Assembly (NCBI GenBank): GCA_044507065.1
Contig: JBIQJY010000004.1
Location: 1 to 64,000, forward strand
DNA from: SCN-69-37 sp044507065
Lineage (GTDB): Bacteria; Acidobacteriota; Vicinamibacteria; Vicinamibacterales; SCN-69-37
DNA length: 64,000 bases
Direction: 5' to 3'
This document shows, piece after piece, positions 1 through 8,593 of the stretch. Under the pieces are notes generated by a model. It saw only the letters and a list, made by a program, of their open reading frames with translations. It searched no databases and was not told the origin of the DNA. Made by a program: the position numbers and the translations under genes. Each line of letters opens with the position of its first letter. The first letter of the stretch is position 1.

Positions 1-764
1 GGCCACGGCGGCGACGTGAACAGCCCGCCGTCGACGAGCACGGTCTGACCCGTGACAAATGCCGCGTTGTCGCCGTCGAGCATGAGTACCGCGCGCCCCA
101 CGTCGGCCGGCGTGCCGATGCGTCGCAGCGGCGTCACGCGCGACCAGGTGCCGGCGTAGTCGGCGCGCTCGAGGCGCGTTCGCTCGATCTCGATCGCGCC
201 CGGGGCGATGCAGTTCACGCGGATGCCGAGCGGCCCCAGTTCGACAGCCGAGACCTTCGTGAACATCTGAATGCCGCCCTTGCTGGCCGTGTACGAGGCC
301 AGGCCGGGGAACGGTACGAGGTTCGACCCCGATCCGATGTTCACGATGTGGCCGCGGCCCTGTCCGGCCATGACGCGTCCGGCGGCCTGCGTGCACAGAA
401 AGCAGCCCTTGAGGTTGACGGCAATGACCGAGTCCCAATCCCGGTCGTCGAGGTCCAGGAGCGGCTTCCAGACCTGGATCCCGGCGTTGTTGACGAGGAG
501 CGTCAGACTGCCGAAGCGCTCAACGACGGCATCGACTATCTGCTGCACATCATCGCGCCGGCTGACGTCGCCCGGCGCGATCATCGCCTCGGCGCCCGCG
601 GCTTCGACCAGCCGCCTCGTGGTCTCGGCCGATCCGGCGTTGATGTCGTTGATGGCGACGCGGTAGCCCGCGTTCGCCAGTTCGAGACAGATGCCCTGCC
701 CCACGCCTCCGCCGCCGCCCGTAACGAGCGCGACGCGTTCCGGTTGTGTCGTGTTCTGTTCCAT
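1..764 (-). CDS. Short-chain dehydrogenase/reductase (SDR), C-terminus cut by window edge
   Basis: NAD(P)-dependent oxidoreductase of the classical SDR family; the substrate cannot be told from sequence. Translating back from the ATG at 764 gives the Rossmann glycine motif TGGGGGVGQG near residue 15, NNAG in the middle, and the active-site pair of Ser (IGSGSN) and Tyr-Lys (YTASK). The end VTGQTVLVDGG, typical of the SDR C-terminus, is reached just before the window edge, so only about 10-15 residues are missing. It diverges from the YifB-type gene. Glucose dehydrogenase-like and 3-oxoacyl-ACP reductase-like members look alike at this level. Confidence 0.88.
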   Translation of the reverse strand, partial: MEQNTTQPERVALVTGGGGGVGQGICLELANAGYRVAINDINAGSAETTRRLVEAAGAEAMIAPGDVSRRDDVQQIVDAVVERFGSLTLLVNNAGIQVWKPLLDLDDRDWDSVIAVNLKGCFLCTQAAGRVMAGQGRGHIVNIGSGSNLVPFPGLASYTASKGGIQMFTKVSAVELGPLGIRVNCIAPGAIEIERTRLERADYAGTWSRVTPLRRIGTPADVGRAVLMLDGDNAAFVTGQTVLVDGGLFTSPPW

Positions 765-827
765 GCGTGCACGTATTCCAACGAGGCCTTCCGGGCCGAA
801 CGCTCCGGCCTCGGCCGATGCGACATG

Positions 828-871
828 GCAGATCCTGCAATGTTCGCCACCTGCGAAGTGGCAGTATCTGC
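828..871. promoter_or_regulatory. Pair of GCAG-N3-CTGC dyads in a divergent promoter region
   Basis: Two short palindromes of the same form, GCAG-ATC-CTGC at 828-838 and GCAG-TAT-CTGC at 861-871, lie exactly 33 bp apart (about three helical turns). They sit in the 176-bp gap between the divergent SDR and yifB-like genes, with a further GCCAC/GTGGC inverted repeat between them. Such spacing suits a repressor or activator binding on one face of the DNA. No regulator is known and the function is inference. Confidence 0.3.
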
Positions 872-940
872 GATCTCTCCGGCACGTGCGACCCGATGGC
901 GCGGCTACGCGGGTGGCCGCGGGTTTGCTGCGCGACCGGT

Positions 941-2461
941 ATGCTCGCGCGCCTGAGTGCCGCCGCCGTCCTCGGCGTCGAAGCCGTTCCCGTGTCGGTC
1001 GAGGTCGACGTCTCACCAGGCCTGCCCGGGCTGACCATGGTGGGACTGCCCGACACGACCGTGCGGGAAAGCCGCGATCGCGTTCGCACGGCCATCCGGA
1101 ACTGCGGGTTCCCGTTCCCCGGCGATCGCATCACTGTCAGTCTTGCGCCCGCCGACATTCGAAAGGTGGGCGCGGCGTTCGACCTGCCGATCGCCCTTGG
1201 CGTCCTGGCCGCATCGGGCGTGCTGCCCCACCGTGACGACCTGCCGATGACGGTCGTGGGCGGCCTGTCGCTCGACGGCGGCGTGCCCCCGATGCGCGGA
1301 CTGCTGCCGATTGCGATCGGCACGCGGCGCGCCAATCGGCAACTGATGCACCCGGCGGCGAACGTGGCCGAGGCGTCGGTGGTCGGCGGGTTGCAGCACA
1401 TGCCCGTGCGCTCACTCGTCGAGGCCGTGCGCCTGTTTGTCGCGCCGGCACCCCTGGCCGGCGTCGCGCCGGCCTCCGGCACGCGCGAAGTCGACGACGG
1501 CGACGGGGCGGACGACCTGGCCGACGTCGTCGGGCAGGCCACCGGCCGTCGCGCGCTCGAGATCGCGGCTGCGGGCGGCCACCACCTCCTGATGGTCGGC
1601 CCGCCCGGCGCGGGCAAGACCATGCTCGCGCGCAGGCTGCCCGGCCTGCTGCCTCCGCTGCAGTTCGACGAGGCGCTGACGGTCACGAGCATCCATTCGG
1701 TGGCCGGCTGCCTGCCGCCGGGTGCGGGCCTGATGGGACGGCGGCCGTTTCGCGCGCCGCACCACACGGCCTCGGAGGTGGCGCTCGTCGGTGGCGGCGC
1801 GGTGCCCCGGCCCGGCGAGCTCAGCCTGGCTCATCGCGGCGTGCTCTTTCTCGACGAACTCCCCGAGTTCAGCCGGCGTGTGCTCGAGACGCTCCGGCAG
1901 CCGCTCGAGCAGGGCGTCGTCCACATCGCGCGCGCCAACCGGTCAGCCACATTTCCCGCGGAGGTCATGCTCGTGGCGGCCATGAATCCCTGTCCCTGCG
2001 GCTACCACGGCACAGGACAGCGGCCGTGCTCGTGCCCGGCCGGGGCGATGGAGCGCTACCAGCGCCGGCTCTCCGGGCCGCTCCGCGACCGGTTCGACCT
2101 GGCGCTCGACATGCCGGCGGTTACCTGGGACGAAATGCGGAAGTCAGGGGATGGGGAGCTCTCGCGCGTGGTCCGGGCCCGCGTGGTGGCGGCCCGGAAC
2201 CGACAATTCGACCGGCAGGGCCGTCTGAACGGCAGTCTGGACGGACGGCAGCGCGACCGGCACTGTCGACCGGCCGGCGCCCAGGCCGAGGCCCTCTTCG
2301 GCCGGGCGGTTACGAAATTCCACCTGAGCGCCCGGGCGGCTGGCCGGGTGCTGCGGGTGGCCCGTACAATTGCCGATTTGGAGGGGGCGGGCCTGGTGGA
2401 GACCGTTCACCTGGCAGAGGCCTTGCACTTCAGGCTCGCCGACGGTTCGCCCGAATTGTAA
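941..2461 (+). CDS. YifB/ComM-family AAA+ ATPase (Mg-chelatase-like)
   Basis: Homologues (ComM in Vibrio and Haemophilus) are hexameric helicases that promote branch migration during natural transformation. The 506-aa product has the N-terminal ChlI/Lon-like domain (VSPGLPGLTMVGLPD, about residues 24-38), Walker A GPPGAGKT at about 220-227, Walker B VLFLDELPEF, and the family cysteine patch (CPCGYHGTGQRPCSC). The reading frame is open upstream to 746, but family proteins begin with MLA-x-V/L, so the ATG at 941 is chosen. No strong Shine-Dalgarno is visible. With the ComEA-like protein at 19.7 kb it hints at DNA-uptake capacity, which is inference. Confidence 0.92.
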   Translation: MLARLSAAAVLGVEAVPVSVEVDVSPGLPGLTMVGLPDTTVRESRDRVRTAIRNCGFPFPGDRITVSLAPADIRKVGAAFDLPIALGVLAASGVLPHRDDLPMTVVGGLSLDGGVPPMRGLLPIAIGTRRANRQLMHPAANVAEASVVGGLQHMPVRSLVEAVRLFVAPAPLAGVAPASGTREVDDGDGADDLADVVGQATGRRALEIAAAGGHHLLMVGPPGAGKTMLARRLPGLLPPLQFDEALTVTSIHSVAGCLPPGAGLMGRRPFRAPHHTASEVALVGGGAVPRPGELSLAHRGVLFLDELPEFSRRVLETLRQPLEQGVVHIARANRSATFPAEVMLVAAMNPCPCGYHGTGQRPCSCPAGAMERYQRRLSGPLRDRFDLALDMPAVTWDEMRKSGDGELSRVVRARVVAARNRQFDRQGRLNGSLDGRQRDRHCRPAGAQAEALFGRAVTKFHLSARAAGRVLRVARTIADLEGAGLVETVHLAEALHFRLADGSPEL

Positions 2462-2489
2462 TTCCCGGGGGGCCTGGCGTTTCGACCTG

Positions 2490-2498
2490 TGTTACATT
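2490..2498 (+). promoter_or_regulatory. Possible extended -10 promoter for the M23 gene
   Basis: TG-t-TACATT fits an extended -10 element about 55 bp upstream of the M23 peptidase start. No recognisable -35 hexamer lies 16-18 bp upstream. Similar TG-n-TAC elements occur before rnpB and before the flippase gene at 46.5 kb. Confidence 0.25.
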
Positions 2499-2555
2499 CC
2501 CTAGGTTTCCGCCGGGCGCTGCCGGTCATTCCGAGGGGATTGGCGACCAATTCCG

Positions 2556-3446
2556 ATGCGATCACCCCGTTACACAATTCTCATCGCCAACCGAAATACG
2601 GGAGCGGTCCGCCGGCTCAGCCTGGCGCGCCGCACGGCGGTCCTGGTAGCCGGCGCTGTGACGCTCGTGCCCCTGCTCATCGGGCTGGGTGCAAGCGTCG
2701 TGGACCCGGTCGAACTCGAGTCGCTCCGCCTGGCCAACGAAAGCCTCACGATCGAGAACGACAGCTACCGGGTGGCAACCGGCGAACTGGCCGAGCAGAT
2801 TGCCTCGCTCCAGTCGGCCCTGACACAGCTTGGCGCCCAGGCCGAGCTCGAGCCAGCGCAGCGTGAAGCACTCGAGCGCCTGCCGGCGGTCATCCGCTCA
2901 CGGTCGACCGGCGGCGCGTCAGCCGTCGCGGCGGCTTTGCCCGCCACCTCGCCCGACACGACCATTGGCGTCCTCAAGGGCCTGCTGGGCGCACTCGAGA
3001 ATGGGCTGGCGTCGGTCAAGAACAGCGTCGAGAGCCAGCAGCAGCTTGCGCGGGCCACACCGTCCATCTGGCCGCTGGCCGGGTGGCTGTCGTCAGGCTA
3101 CGGCAACCGGAAGGACCCGTTCGACGGGAGTGCGGACTTCCACCCCGGCCTCGACATCGCGGCCAATCGCGGCACGCCGGTGCGCGCCACGGCCGACGGC
3201 ACGGTATCGACGGCCGGCTATAACGGCAACTATGGCAACTCGGTGCTGATCGAGCACGGCTTCAGCATCTCGACCCGGTTCGGCCACATGTCGCGCCTGG
3301 CCGTGCGCGAGGGGCAGCAGATCCGCCGGGGTGACGTCGTCGGCTATGTCGGGTCGACGGGACGCGCGACCGGAGCGCACCTGCACTACGAGATCCTGGT
3401 CAACGGCAGCCCGATCAACCCGCTGCGCCTGCTCGCCCGGCCGTGA
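2556..3446 (+). CDS. Membrane-anchored M23 (LytM-type) metallopeptidase
   Basis: Peptidoglycan endopeptidase-like protein of 296 aa. A cytoplasmic start is followed by one membrane segment (about residues 28-48), then a periplasmic coiled coil (about 50-110, rich in Leu/Glu/Gln), a linker, and a C-terminal M23 domain (about 175-296). Zinc ligands are visible: H196 and D200 (HPGLD) and H277 in HLH (275-277), with H244 (FGHMS) as the usual active-site histidine. A complete ligand set suggests an active enzyme rather than a degenerate EnvC/NlpD-type activator. The secA promoter begins about 50 bp downstream, so the two are probably separate units. Confidence 0.93.
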   Translation: MRSPRYTILIANRNTGAVRRLSLARRTAVLVAGAVTLVPLLIGLGASVVDPVELESLRLANESLTIENDSYRVATGELAEQIASLQSALTQLGAQAELEPAQREALERLPAVIRSRSTGGASAVAAALPATSPDTTIGVLKGLLGALENGLASVKNSVESQQQLARATPSIWPLAGWLSSGYGNRKDPFDGSADFHPGLDIAANRGTPVRATADGTVSTAGYNGNYGNSVLIEHGFSISTRFGHMSRLAVREGQQIRRGDVVGYVGSTGRATGAHLHYEILVNGSPINPLRLLARP

Positions 3447-3495
3447 CACCCGGGCCGCGGGCCCGCCTCTCGAACGTTGACAACGCGCGCTCAAG

Positions 3496-3524
3496 TTGAC
3501 CTCTCCGGCGCCGTTCCCTAAAAT
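3496..3524 (+). promoter_or_regulatory. Sigma-70 promoter of secA
   Basis: TTGACC (3496-3501), a 17-bp spacer and TAAAAT (3519-3524) match the vegetative consensus at five of six positions in both hexamers. The predicted transcript would begin near 3531, giving secA a leader of about 66 nt. This is one of the three best promoters in the window. Confidence 0.75.
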
Positions 3525-3596
3525 CGTTGGAATCCCCATGGCGCCGGCGACTCCTTCGTGTCGCCCTGTCGCAGCCGGCTCCCGCGGGTTCCTCGC

Positions 3597-6515
3597 ATGA
3601 TCAATACGCTCCTCGCGAAAGTCATCGGCACGCAGAACGATCGCGAGCTGAAACGGCTCCGGCCCATCGTGGCGCAGGTCAACGAGCTCGAGTCTTCGAT
3701 CCGCGCGCTGTCGGATGCTGAACTGCGCGGCCGGACCCCCGTGCTGCGCCAGAAGGTCTCACAGGGCGCGTCGCTCGACGATGTCCTGCCCGAGGCCTTT
3801 GCCGTTGTGCGCGAGGCCGGACGCCGCGTGCTCAACATGCGGCACTTCGACGTCCAGTTGATCGGCGGCATGGTGCTGCACAGCGGGAAGATCGCCGAGA
3901 TGAAGACCGGCGAGGGCAAGACGCTGGTTGCCACGCTGCCCGCGTACCTGAACGCGCTCGAGGGCCGCGGCGTGCACGTCGTGACGGTCAACGACTACCT
4001 GGCCCGGCGCGACTCGGAATGGATGGGCCGCGTCTACCGGTTCCTCGGCATGACGGTCGGCGTCGTGCAGCACGAGCTGGTCGACGCCGAGCGCCAGGCG
4101 GCCTACGCGGCCGACATCACCTACGGCACGAACAACGAGTTCGGGTTCGACTATCTCCGCGACAACATGAAGTTCGACCTCTCGCAGTTCGTGCAGCGGG
4201 GACACCGCTTCGCGATCGTCGACGAGGTCGACAGCATCCTGATCGACGAAGCGCGCACGCCGCTCATCATTTCCGGCCCGGCCGAGGAATCGACCGATCT
4301 CTACTACGAGGTCGATCGAATCATCCCGAGCCTGAAGGCCGGCGAAGTCACGCGCGGCCACGTGGCTGCCGAGGATCGCGACCGGCTCGAGTCGACCGGT
4401 GATTACCTGGTCGACGAGAAGCACAAGACCGTCCAGTTGACCGAGAGCGGGATGGCCAAGGTCGAACACCTGCTGGCGCATCGCGTCGTGGCGGGCTCGA
4501 GCGGCATGTACGACCCGGTCAACATGCCGCTGCTCCACCACGTGCACCAGGCGCTGCGCGCGCACGCGCTCTTCCACCTCGACGTCGATTACATGATCAA
4601 GGACGGCCAGGTCGTGATCGTCGACGAGTTCACCGGCCGGCTCATGCCGGGCCGACGCTGGAGCGACGGCCTGCACCAGGCGGTCGAGGCGAAGGAGAAG
4701 GTCAAGATCGAGCGCGAGAACCAGACGCTCGCGACCGTCACCTTCCAGAACTATTTCCGCAAGTACGACAAGCTCGCGGGCATGACCGGCACGGCCGAGA
4801 CCGAGGCGCCGGAGTTCAGCAAGATCTACAAGCTGGACGTGGTCGTGGTGCCATCGAACCGGCCGCTCGCGCGCAAGGAAGAACCCGACAGCGTCTATCG
4901 CACCGAGAAGGAAAAGTTCGACGCGATCATCGCCGACATCGAGGCGAAGCAGTCGGCGGGGCGTCCGACGCTGGTCGGCACCGTCTCGATCGAGAAATCC
5001 GAGAAGCTCGGCAACGCGCTGAAGCGCAAGGGCATCAAGCACGTGGTGCTCAACGCGAAGTATCACGCGCAGGAGGCCGAGATTGTCGCGCAGGCCGGCC
5101 GTCCGTCGGCCGTGACGATCGCCACCAACATGGCCGGCCGCGGCACCGACATCCTGCTCGGCGGCAACGCCGAGTTCATGACGCGGCAGCGCTGCCTCAA
5201 CGAGTCGCTGGCCGAGCGGCTGCCCAAGGGCCAGGAGCGGTTCGTCGACGACGACGAGTTCGTGTACTTCCACCACCTCGACGCCTTCTACCGCGTCCCC
5301 CGGGCGCAGTATCAGGAGATCCTCGACGAGTTCGAGCGCCAGACGGCGATCGGCCATGAGGAGGTCGTCAACAACGGCGGGCTGCATATCATCGGGACCG
5401 AGCGGCACGAGTCCCGCCGCATCGACAACCAGCTGCGGGGCCGCGCGGGGCGCCAGGGCGACCCGGGGTCGTCGCGCTTCTACCTCTCGCTCGAGGACGA
5501 CCTGATGCGGATCTTCGGGTCGGAGCGCATCTCGGGACTGATGCAGCGGCTGGGCATGGAAGACGGCGTGCCGATCGAGCACGGCATGGTGTCGAAGGCG
5601 ATCGAGCGGGCGCAGAAGCAGGTCGAAGCCCAGCACTTCGCTACCCGCAAACACCTCCTCGAGTACGACGACGTCATGAACAAGCAGCGCGAGAGCGTCT
5701 ACACGCTCCGCCGCCAGATCCTCGAGGGCACCATCCGCGTGACCGACGACGAGGACACCGAGGCCGTGCTCGACACGCGGGCCTACGTCATGACGCTGGC
5801 CGAGGATCAGATTGCCGGCCTGGTCGAGACGCACGCGGGGCGCGATCAGGAACCGCAGGACTGGAACATCGAGGGCCTCACGCGCGCCGTGGCCGACCTG
5901 TTCGCCCTCGAGATCGAATCGATCAACGCGCTGAACCTCGGCGACCTGTCGCCCGAGGAAATGATTGATGCCCTCTATGGCCTGGTGGTGAAGGCGTACG
6001 AGGAAAAGGAACAACTCGTCCCGGATCCGGCCATCCTGCGGCGCGTCGAACGCGACTTCATGCTGCAGATTGTCGACGCCCAGTGGAAGGACCATCTCTA
6101 CAGCCTCGACCATCTGAAGGACGGCATCGGCCTGCGCGGGTACGGGCAGCGTGACCCGCTGGTCGAGTACAAGAAGGAGAGCTTCACGCTCTTCCAGGCC
6201 ATGAAGGACCGGATTGACGATGAGATGGTGCGCTACCTGTGGCGGCTGCGTCCCATCGTCTCGGGCGAGAGCCCGTCGGGCGACGTCCCGGCCCCTCCCC
6301 CGCCGCCGCGCCGTCCCTCGACGCCGATGACCCTGAGCGGCGGCTCCGCGAGCGCTGGCGCGCAGACGGCCACGGCGGTCGCGCCGCGGCCGGCCCGCAC
6401 CGGCGGCGACGACGCCCCGGTCAAGACCGTGCGCCGCGACGAGCCGAAGATCGGCCGCAACGATCCGTGCTGGTGCGGCAGCGGCAAGAAGTTCAAGAAA
6501 TGCCACGGACAGTAA
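3597..6515 (+). CDS. secA: Preprotein translocase ATPase SecA
   Basis: Motor ATPase that drives unfolded preproteins through SecYEG. The 972-aa product has the DEAD motor with Walker A GEGKT (about 105-109) and DEVDSILIDEARTP, the preprotein cross-linking domain, a second motor domain (MAGRGTDILLGG, GRAGRQGDPG), helical wing and scaffold regions, and a C-terminal Pro/Ala-rich linker ending in the SEC-C zinc motif CWCGSGKKFKKC, which binds SecB or ribosomes. It is somewhat longer than the E. coli protein (901 aa). The frame opens at a GTG at 3558, but the ATG at 3597 (MINTLLAKVIG) matches the family start. guaB follows after 24 nt. Confidence 0.98.
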   Translation: MINTLLAKVIGTQNDRELKRLRPIVAQVNELESSIRALSDAELRGRTPVLRQKVSQGASLDDVLPEAFAVVREAGRRVLNMRHFDVQLIGGMVLHSGKIAEMKTGEGKTLVATLPAYLNALEGRGVHVVTVNDYLARRDSEWMGRVYRFLGMTVGVVQHELVDAERQAAYAADITYGTNNEFGFDYLRDNMKFDLSQFVQRGHRFAIVDEVDSILIDEARTPLIISGPAEESTDLYYEVDRIIPSLKAGEVTRGHVAAEDRDRLESTGDYLVDEKHKTVQLTESGMAKVEHLLAHRVVAGSSGMYDPVNMPLLHHVHQALRAHALFHLDVDYMIKDGQVVIVDEFTGRLMPGRRWSDGLHQAVEAKEKVKIERENQTLATVTFQNYFRKYDKLAGMTGTAETEAPEFSKIYKLDVVVVPSNRPLARKEEPDSVYRTEKEKFDAIIADIEAKQSAGRPTLVGTVSIEKSEKLGNALKRKGIKHVVLNAKYHAQEAEIVAQAGRPSAVTIATNMAGRGTDILLGGNAEFMTRQRCLNESLAERLPKGQERFVDDDEFVYFHHLDAFYRVPRAQYQEILDEFERQTAIGHEEVVNNGGLHIIGTERHESRRIDNQLRGRAGRQGDPGSSRFYLSLEDDLMRIFGSERISGLMQRLGMEDGVPIEHGMVSKAIERAQKQVEAQHFATRKHLLEYDDVMNKQRESVYTLRRQILEGTIRVTDDEDTEAVLDTRAYVMTLAEDQIAGLVETHAGRDQEPQDWNIEGLTRAVADLFALEIESINALNLGDLSPEEMIDALYGLVVKAYEEKEQLVPDPAILRRVERDFMLQIVDAQWKDHLYSLDHLKDGIGLRGYGQRDPLVEYKKESFTLFQAMKDRIDDEMVRYLWRLRPIVSGESPSGDVPAPPPPPRRPSTPMTLSGGSASAGAQTATAVAPRPARTGGDDAPVKTVRRDEPKIGRNDPCWCGSGKKFKKCHGQ

Positions 6516-6539
6516 CCGACGAGGACTGAAGACCACACG

Positions 6540-8060
6540 ATGGCGGATCCACTAGGCGCCGCGGCCCAGATCGAGGCCGGACTCTCCGAAGCCCTGACAT
6601 TCGACGACATCCTTCTCGTGCCGCAGCACTCCGCGGTGCTGCCGAGCCAGGTCGACGTCAGCACGAACCTCAGCCGGCGCATCCGGTTGAGCGTGCCCAT
6701 CCTCAGCGCGGCCATGGACACCGTCACCGAGAGCCGCCTGGCCATTGCCATGGCGCAGCAGGGCGGCATCGGCGTCATCCACAAGAACCTCAGCATCGAG
6801 GAACAGGCCTCCGAGGTCGACCGCGTCAAGCGGTCGGAGAGCGGGATGATCGTCAACCCGATCACCCTCTCGCCGCGCCACCGGATCTACGAAGCGCTCG
6901 ATCTGATGAAGAAATACCGGATCAGCGGCGTGCCGATCACCGAGGACGGCAGCAAGGAGGGCCGGCTCGTCGGGATCCTGACCAACCGCGACCTGCGGTT
7001 CGAGACGCGCATCGATCGGTCCGTGTCCGAGATCATGACGCGCGAGAACCTGGTCACCGTGCCCATCGGCACGACGCTCGACCAGGCGCGCGAGATGTTC
7101 CACCGGCACAAGGTCGAAAAGCTCCTCGTCGTCGACGCCGAGTTCCGGCTGAAGGGGCTGATTACCGTCAAGGACATCCAGAAGCTGATCAAGTACCCCA
7201 ACGCGTGCAAGGACGAACTGGGGCGGCTGCGGGTCGGCGCCGCCGTCGGGGTCACGCGCGACACGCTCGACCGGGCCGATGCGCTCGTCAACGCGCACGT
7301 GGACGTGCTCGTGCTCGACACGGCGCACGGTCACTCGCAGGGCGTGCTCGACATGGTGGCGCGCGTCCGCGAACGTCATCCGGATGTGGATCTCGTCGCG
7401 GGCAACGTGGCGACCGCGTCGGCCACCCGCGCGCTCATCGAGCGCGGCGTGGATGCCGTGAAGGTGGGCATCGGCGCAGGGTCGATCTGCACGACGCGCG
7501 TCGTGGCCGGTATTGGCGTGCCGATGATTACCGCCATTGCCGAGTGCGCGCGCGCTGCCGAGGGCACCGGCGTGCCGATCATCGCCGATGGCGGCATCCG
7601 GTATTCCGGTGACATCAGCAAGGCGCTGGCGGTCGGGGCCGGCGCGATCATGATCGGCAGCCTCTTTGCCGGCACCGACGAGAGCCCCGGGGAGCTCATC
7701 CTCTATCAGGGCCGCAGCTTCAAGGAATACCGGGGCATGGGGTCGCTCGGCGCCATGCGGCGCGGCAGCCGCGATCGCTACTTCCAGGACGAGTTCGACC
7801 TCGACGCCGGCGGGGACGGCAGCGACAAGCTGGTGCCCGAGGGCATCGAGGGGCGCGTCGCCCACAAGGGCAGCGTGTCGGCCATGATCCACCAACTGGT
7901 CGGCGGCCTGCGCGCGGGCATGGGCTACTGCGGATGCGCCGATGTCCCGACGCTGCAGCAGCAGGCGAAACTGCTGCGCGTGACCACCGCGGGCATGCGC
8001 GAGGGCCACGTGCACGACGTCATCATCACCAAGGAAGCCCCGAACTACCGCGTCGAGTAG
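6540..8060 (+). CDS. guaB: Inosine-5'-monophosphate dehydrogenase
   Basis: Oxidises IMP to XMP with NAD+, the committed step of GMP synthesis. The 506-aa protein has the usual (beta/alpha)8 barrel interrupted by two CBS domains (about residues 105-220). The catalytic loop GIGAGSICTTR places the nucleophilic cysteine at C317, and the K+/IMP site follows. The flap motif YRGMGSLGAM and the C-terminal GYCG are present. It begins at the ATG at 6540, 24 nt after secA, and may be cotranscribed with it. Confidence 0.98.
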   Translation: MADPLGAAAQIEAGLSEALTFDDILLVPQHSAVLPSQVDVSTNLSRRIRLSVPILSAAMDTVTESRLAIAMAQQGGIGVIHKNLSIEEQASEVDRVKRSESGMIVNPITLSPRHRIYEALDLMKKYRISGVPITEDGSKEGRLVGILTNRDLRFETRIDRSVSEIMTRENLVTVPIGTTLDQAREMFHRHKVEKLLVVDAEFRLKGLITVKDIQKLIKYPNACKDELGRLRVGAAVGVTRDTLDRADALVNAHVDVLVLDTAHGHSQGVLDMVARVRERHPDVDLVAGNVATASATRALIERGVDAVKVGIGAGSICTTRVVAGIGVPMITAIAECARAAEGTGVPIIADGGIRYSGDISKALAVGAGAIMIGSLFAGTDESPGELILYQGRSFKEYRGMGSLGAMRRGSRDRYFQDEFDLDAGGDGSDKLVPEGIEGRVAHKGSVSAMIHQLVGGLRAGMGYCGCADVPTLQQQAKLLRVTTAGMREGHVHDVIITKEAPNYRVE

Positions 8061-8119
8061 CTGGCGCCCCTCGTCGCCGGGCTGGTCCCCCTCGGCGTCC
8101 CGCTTGCGTCGCCACATAT

Positions 8120-8149
8120 ATCCATGATTGGATGTATCCAGTCATGGAT
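8120..8149. promoter_or_regulatory. 30-bp dyad, likely MarR autoregulatory operator
   Basis: Left arm ATCCATGATTGGAT (8120-8133) and right arm ATCCAGTCATGGAT (8136-8149) are inverted repeats matching at 13 of 14 positions around a GT centre. The dyad is unusually AT-rich for this genome. It overlaps both possible ATG starts of the marR gene (8132 and 8144) and the AT-rich CATATA upstream. MarR dimers typically bind dyads of this kind beside their own promoter, so autorepression is the likely role. Binding is inferred. Confidence 0.65.
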
Positions 8150-8593
8150 GCGATAGCTGCCGACGCACGCCGACTCTGGGACCGCCTGACGCTGCTGCGC
8201 CAGCGGCTGTTCTCCGGCATCCAGGGCGGCCTTCCCGCCCTGGCCGCGCTCGATCTCACCGTGCCGCAGGCCATGGTGCTCTTTTCCCTGGTCGAGGGCG
8301 GGCCCGTCTCGATCTCCGACCTGCAGGGGGTGTCCGGGCGATCGCAGGCCGCCACCAGCCACCTCGTCACCCAGCTCGCGCGGCGGGGCCTGATCGAGCG
8401 CCGGCACGATCCGGCCGACGCCCGCCGCACGCTCGTCCACGCGACGGTAAAGGCCGTACGCATCGTTCGACAGGTCGAGGGCGTCCGCCTGAAAAGCCTC
8501 GAAGCGGCCCTCGCCTCGGTCCCCCGGCCCCTTGTGACCCAACTCGACGACGCACTGGGCGCCGTGCTCGCGGCCATGGAGGAGGCACGATGA
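8132..8593 (+). CDS. MarR-family transcriptional regulator
   Basis: Winged-helix repressor of 153 aa (149 aa if the second ATG at 8144 is used). The helix-turn-helix is in VSISDLQGVSGRSQAATSHL and the wing in RRHDPADARRT, as in MarR proteins that respond to small phenolic or lipophilic ligands. The ligand is unknown. The gene ends in an ATGATG junction that overlaps the next start by 4 nt, so it is translationally coupled to the membrane methyltransferase, its most likely target. Both start codons lie inside a large palindrome and there is no Shine-Dalgarno, so the transcript may be nearly leaderless. Confidence 0.85.
   Translation: MYPVMDAIAADARRLWDRLTLLRQRLFSGIQGGLPALAALDLTVPQAMVLFSLVEGGPVSISDLQGVSGRSQAATSHLVTQLARRGLIERRHDPADARRTLVHATVKAVRIVRQVEGVRLKSLEAALASVPRPLVTQLDDALGAVLAAMEEAR

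Noticed and set aside
3450..3466. GC-rich hairpin after the M23 gene as a terminator
   Set aside because: The stem is only about 5 bp, with no T-rich or CGTTT tail.
3759..6536. 925-codon frame antisense to secA
   Set aside because: Codon-position GC mirror of a real gene; the translation is low-complexity Val/Leu/Arg/Asp with no domain.
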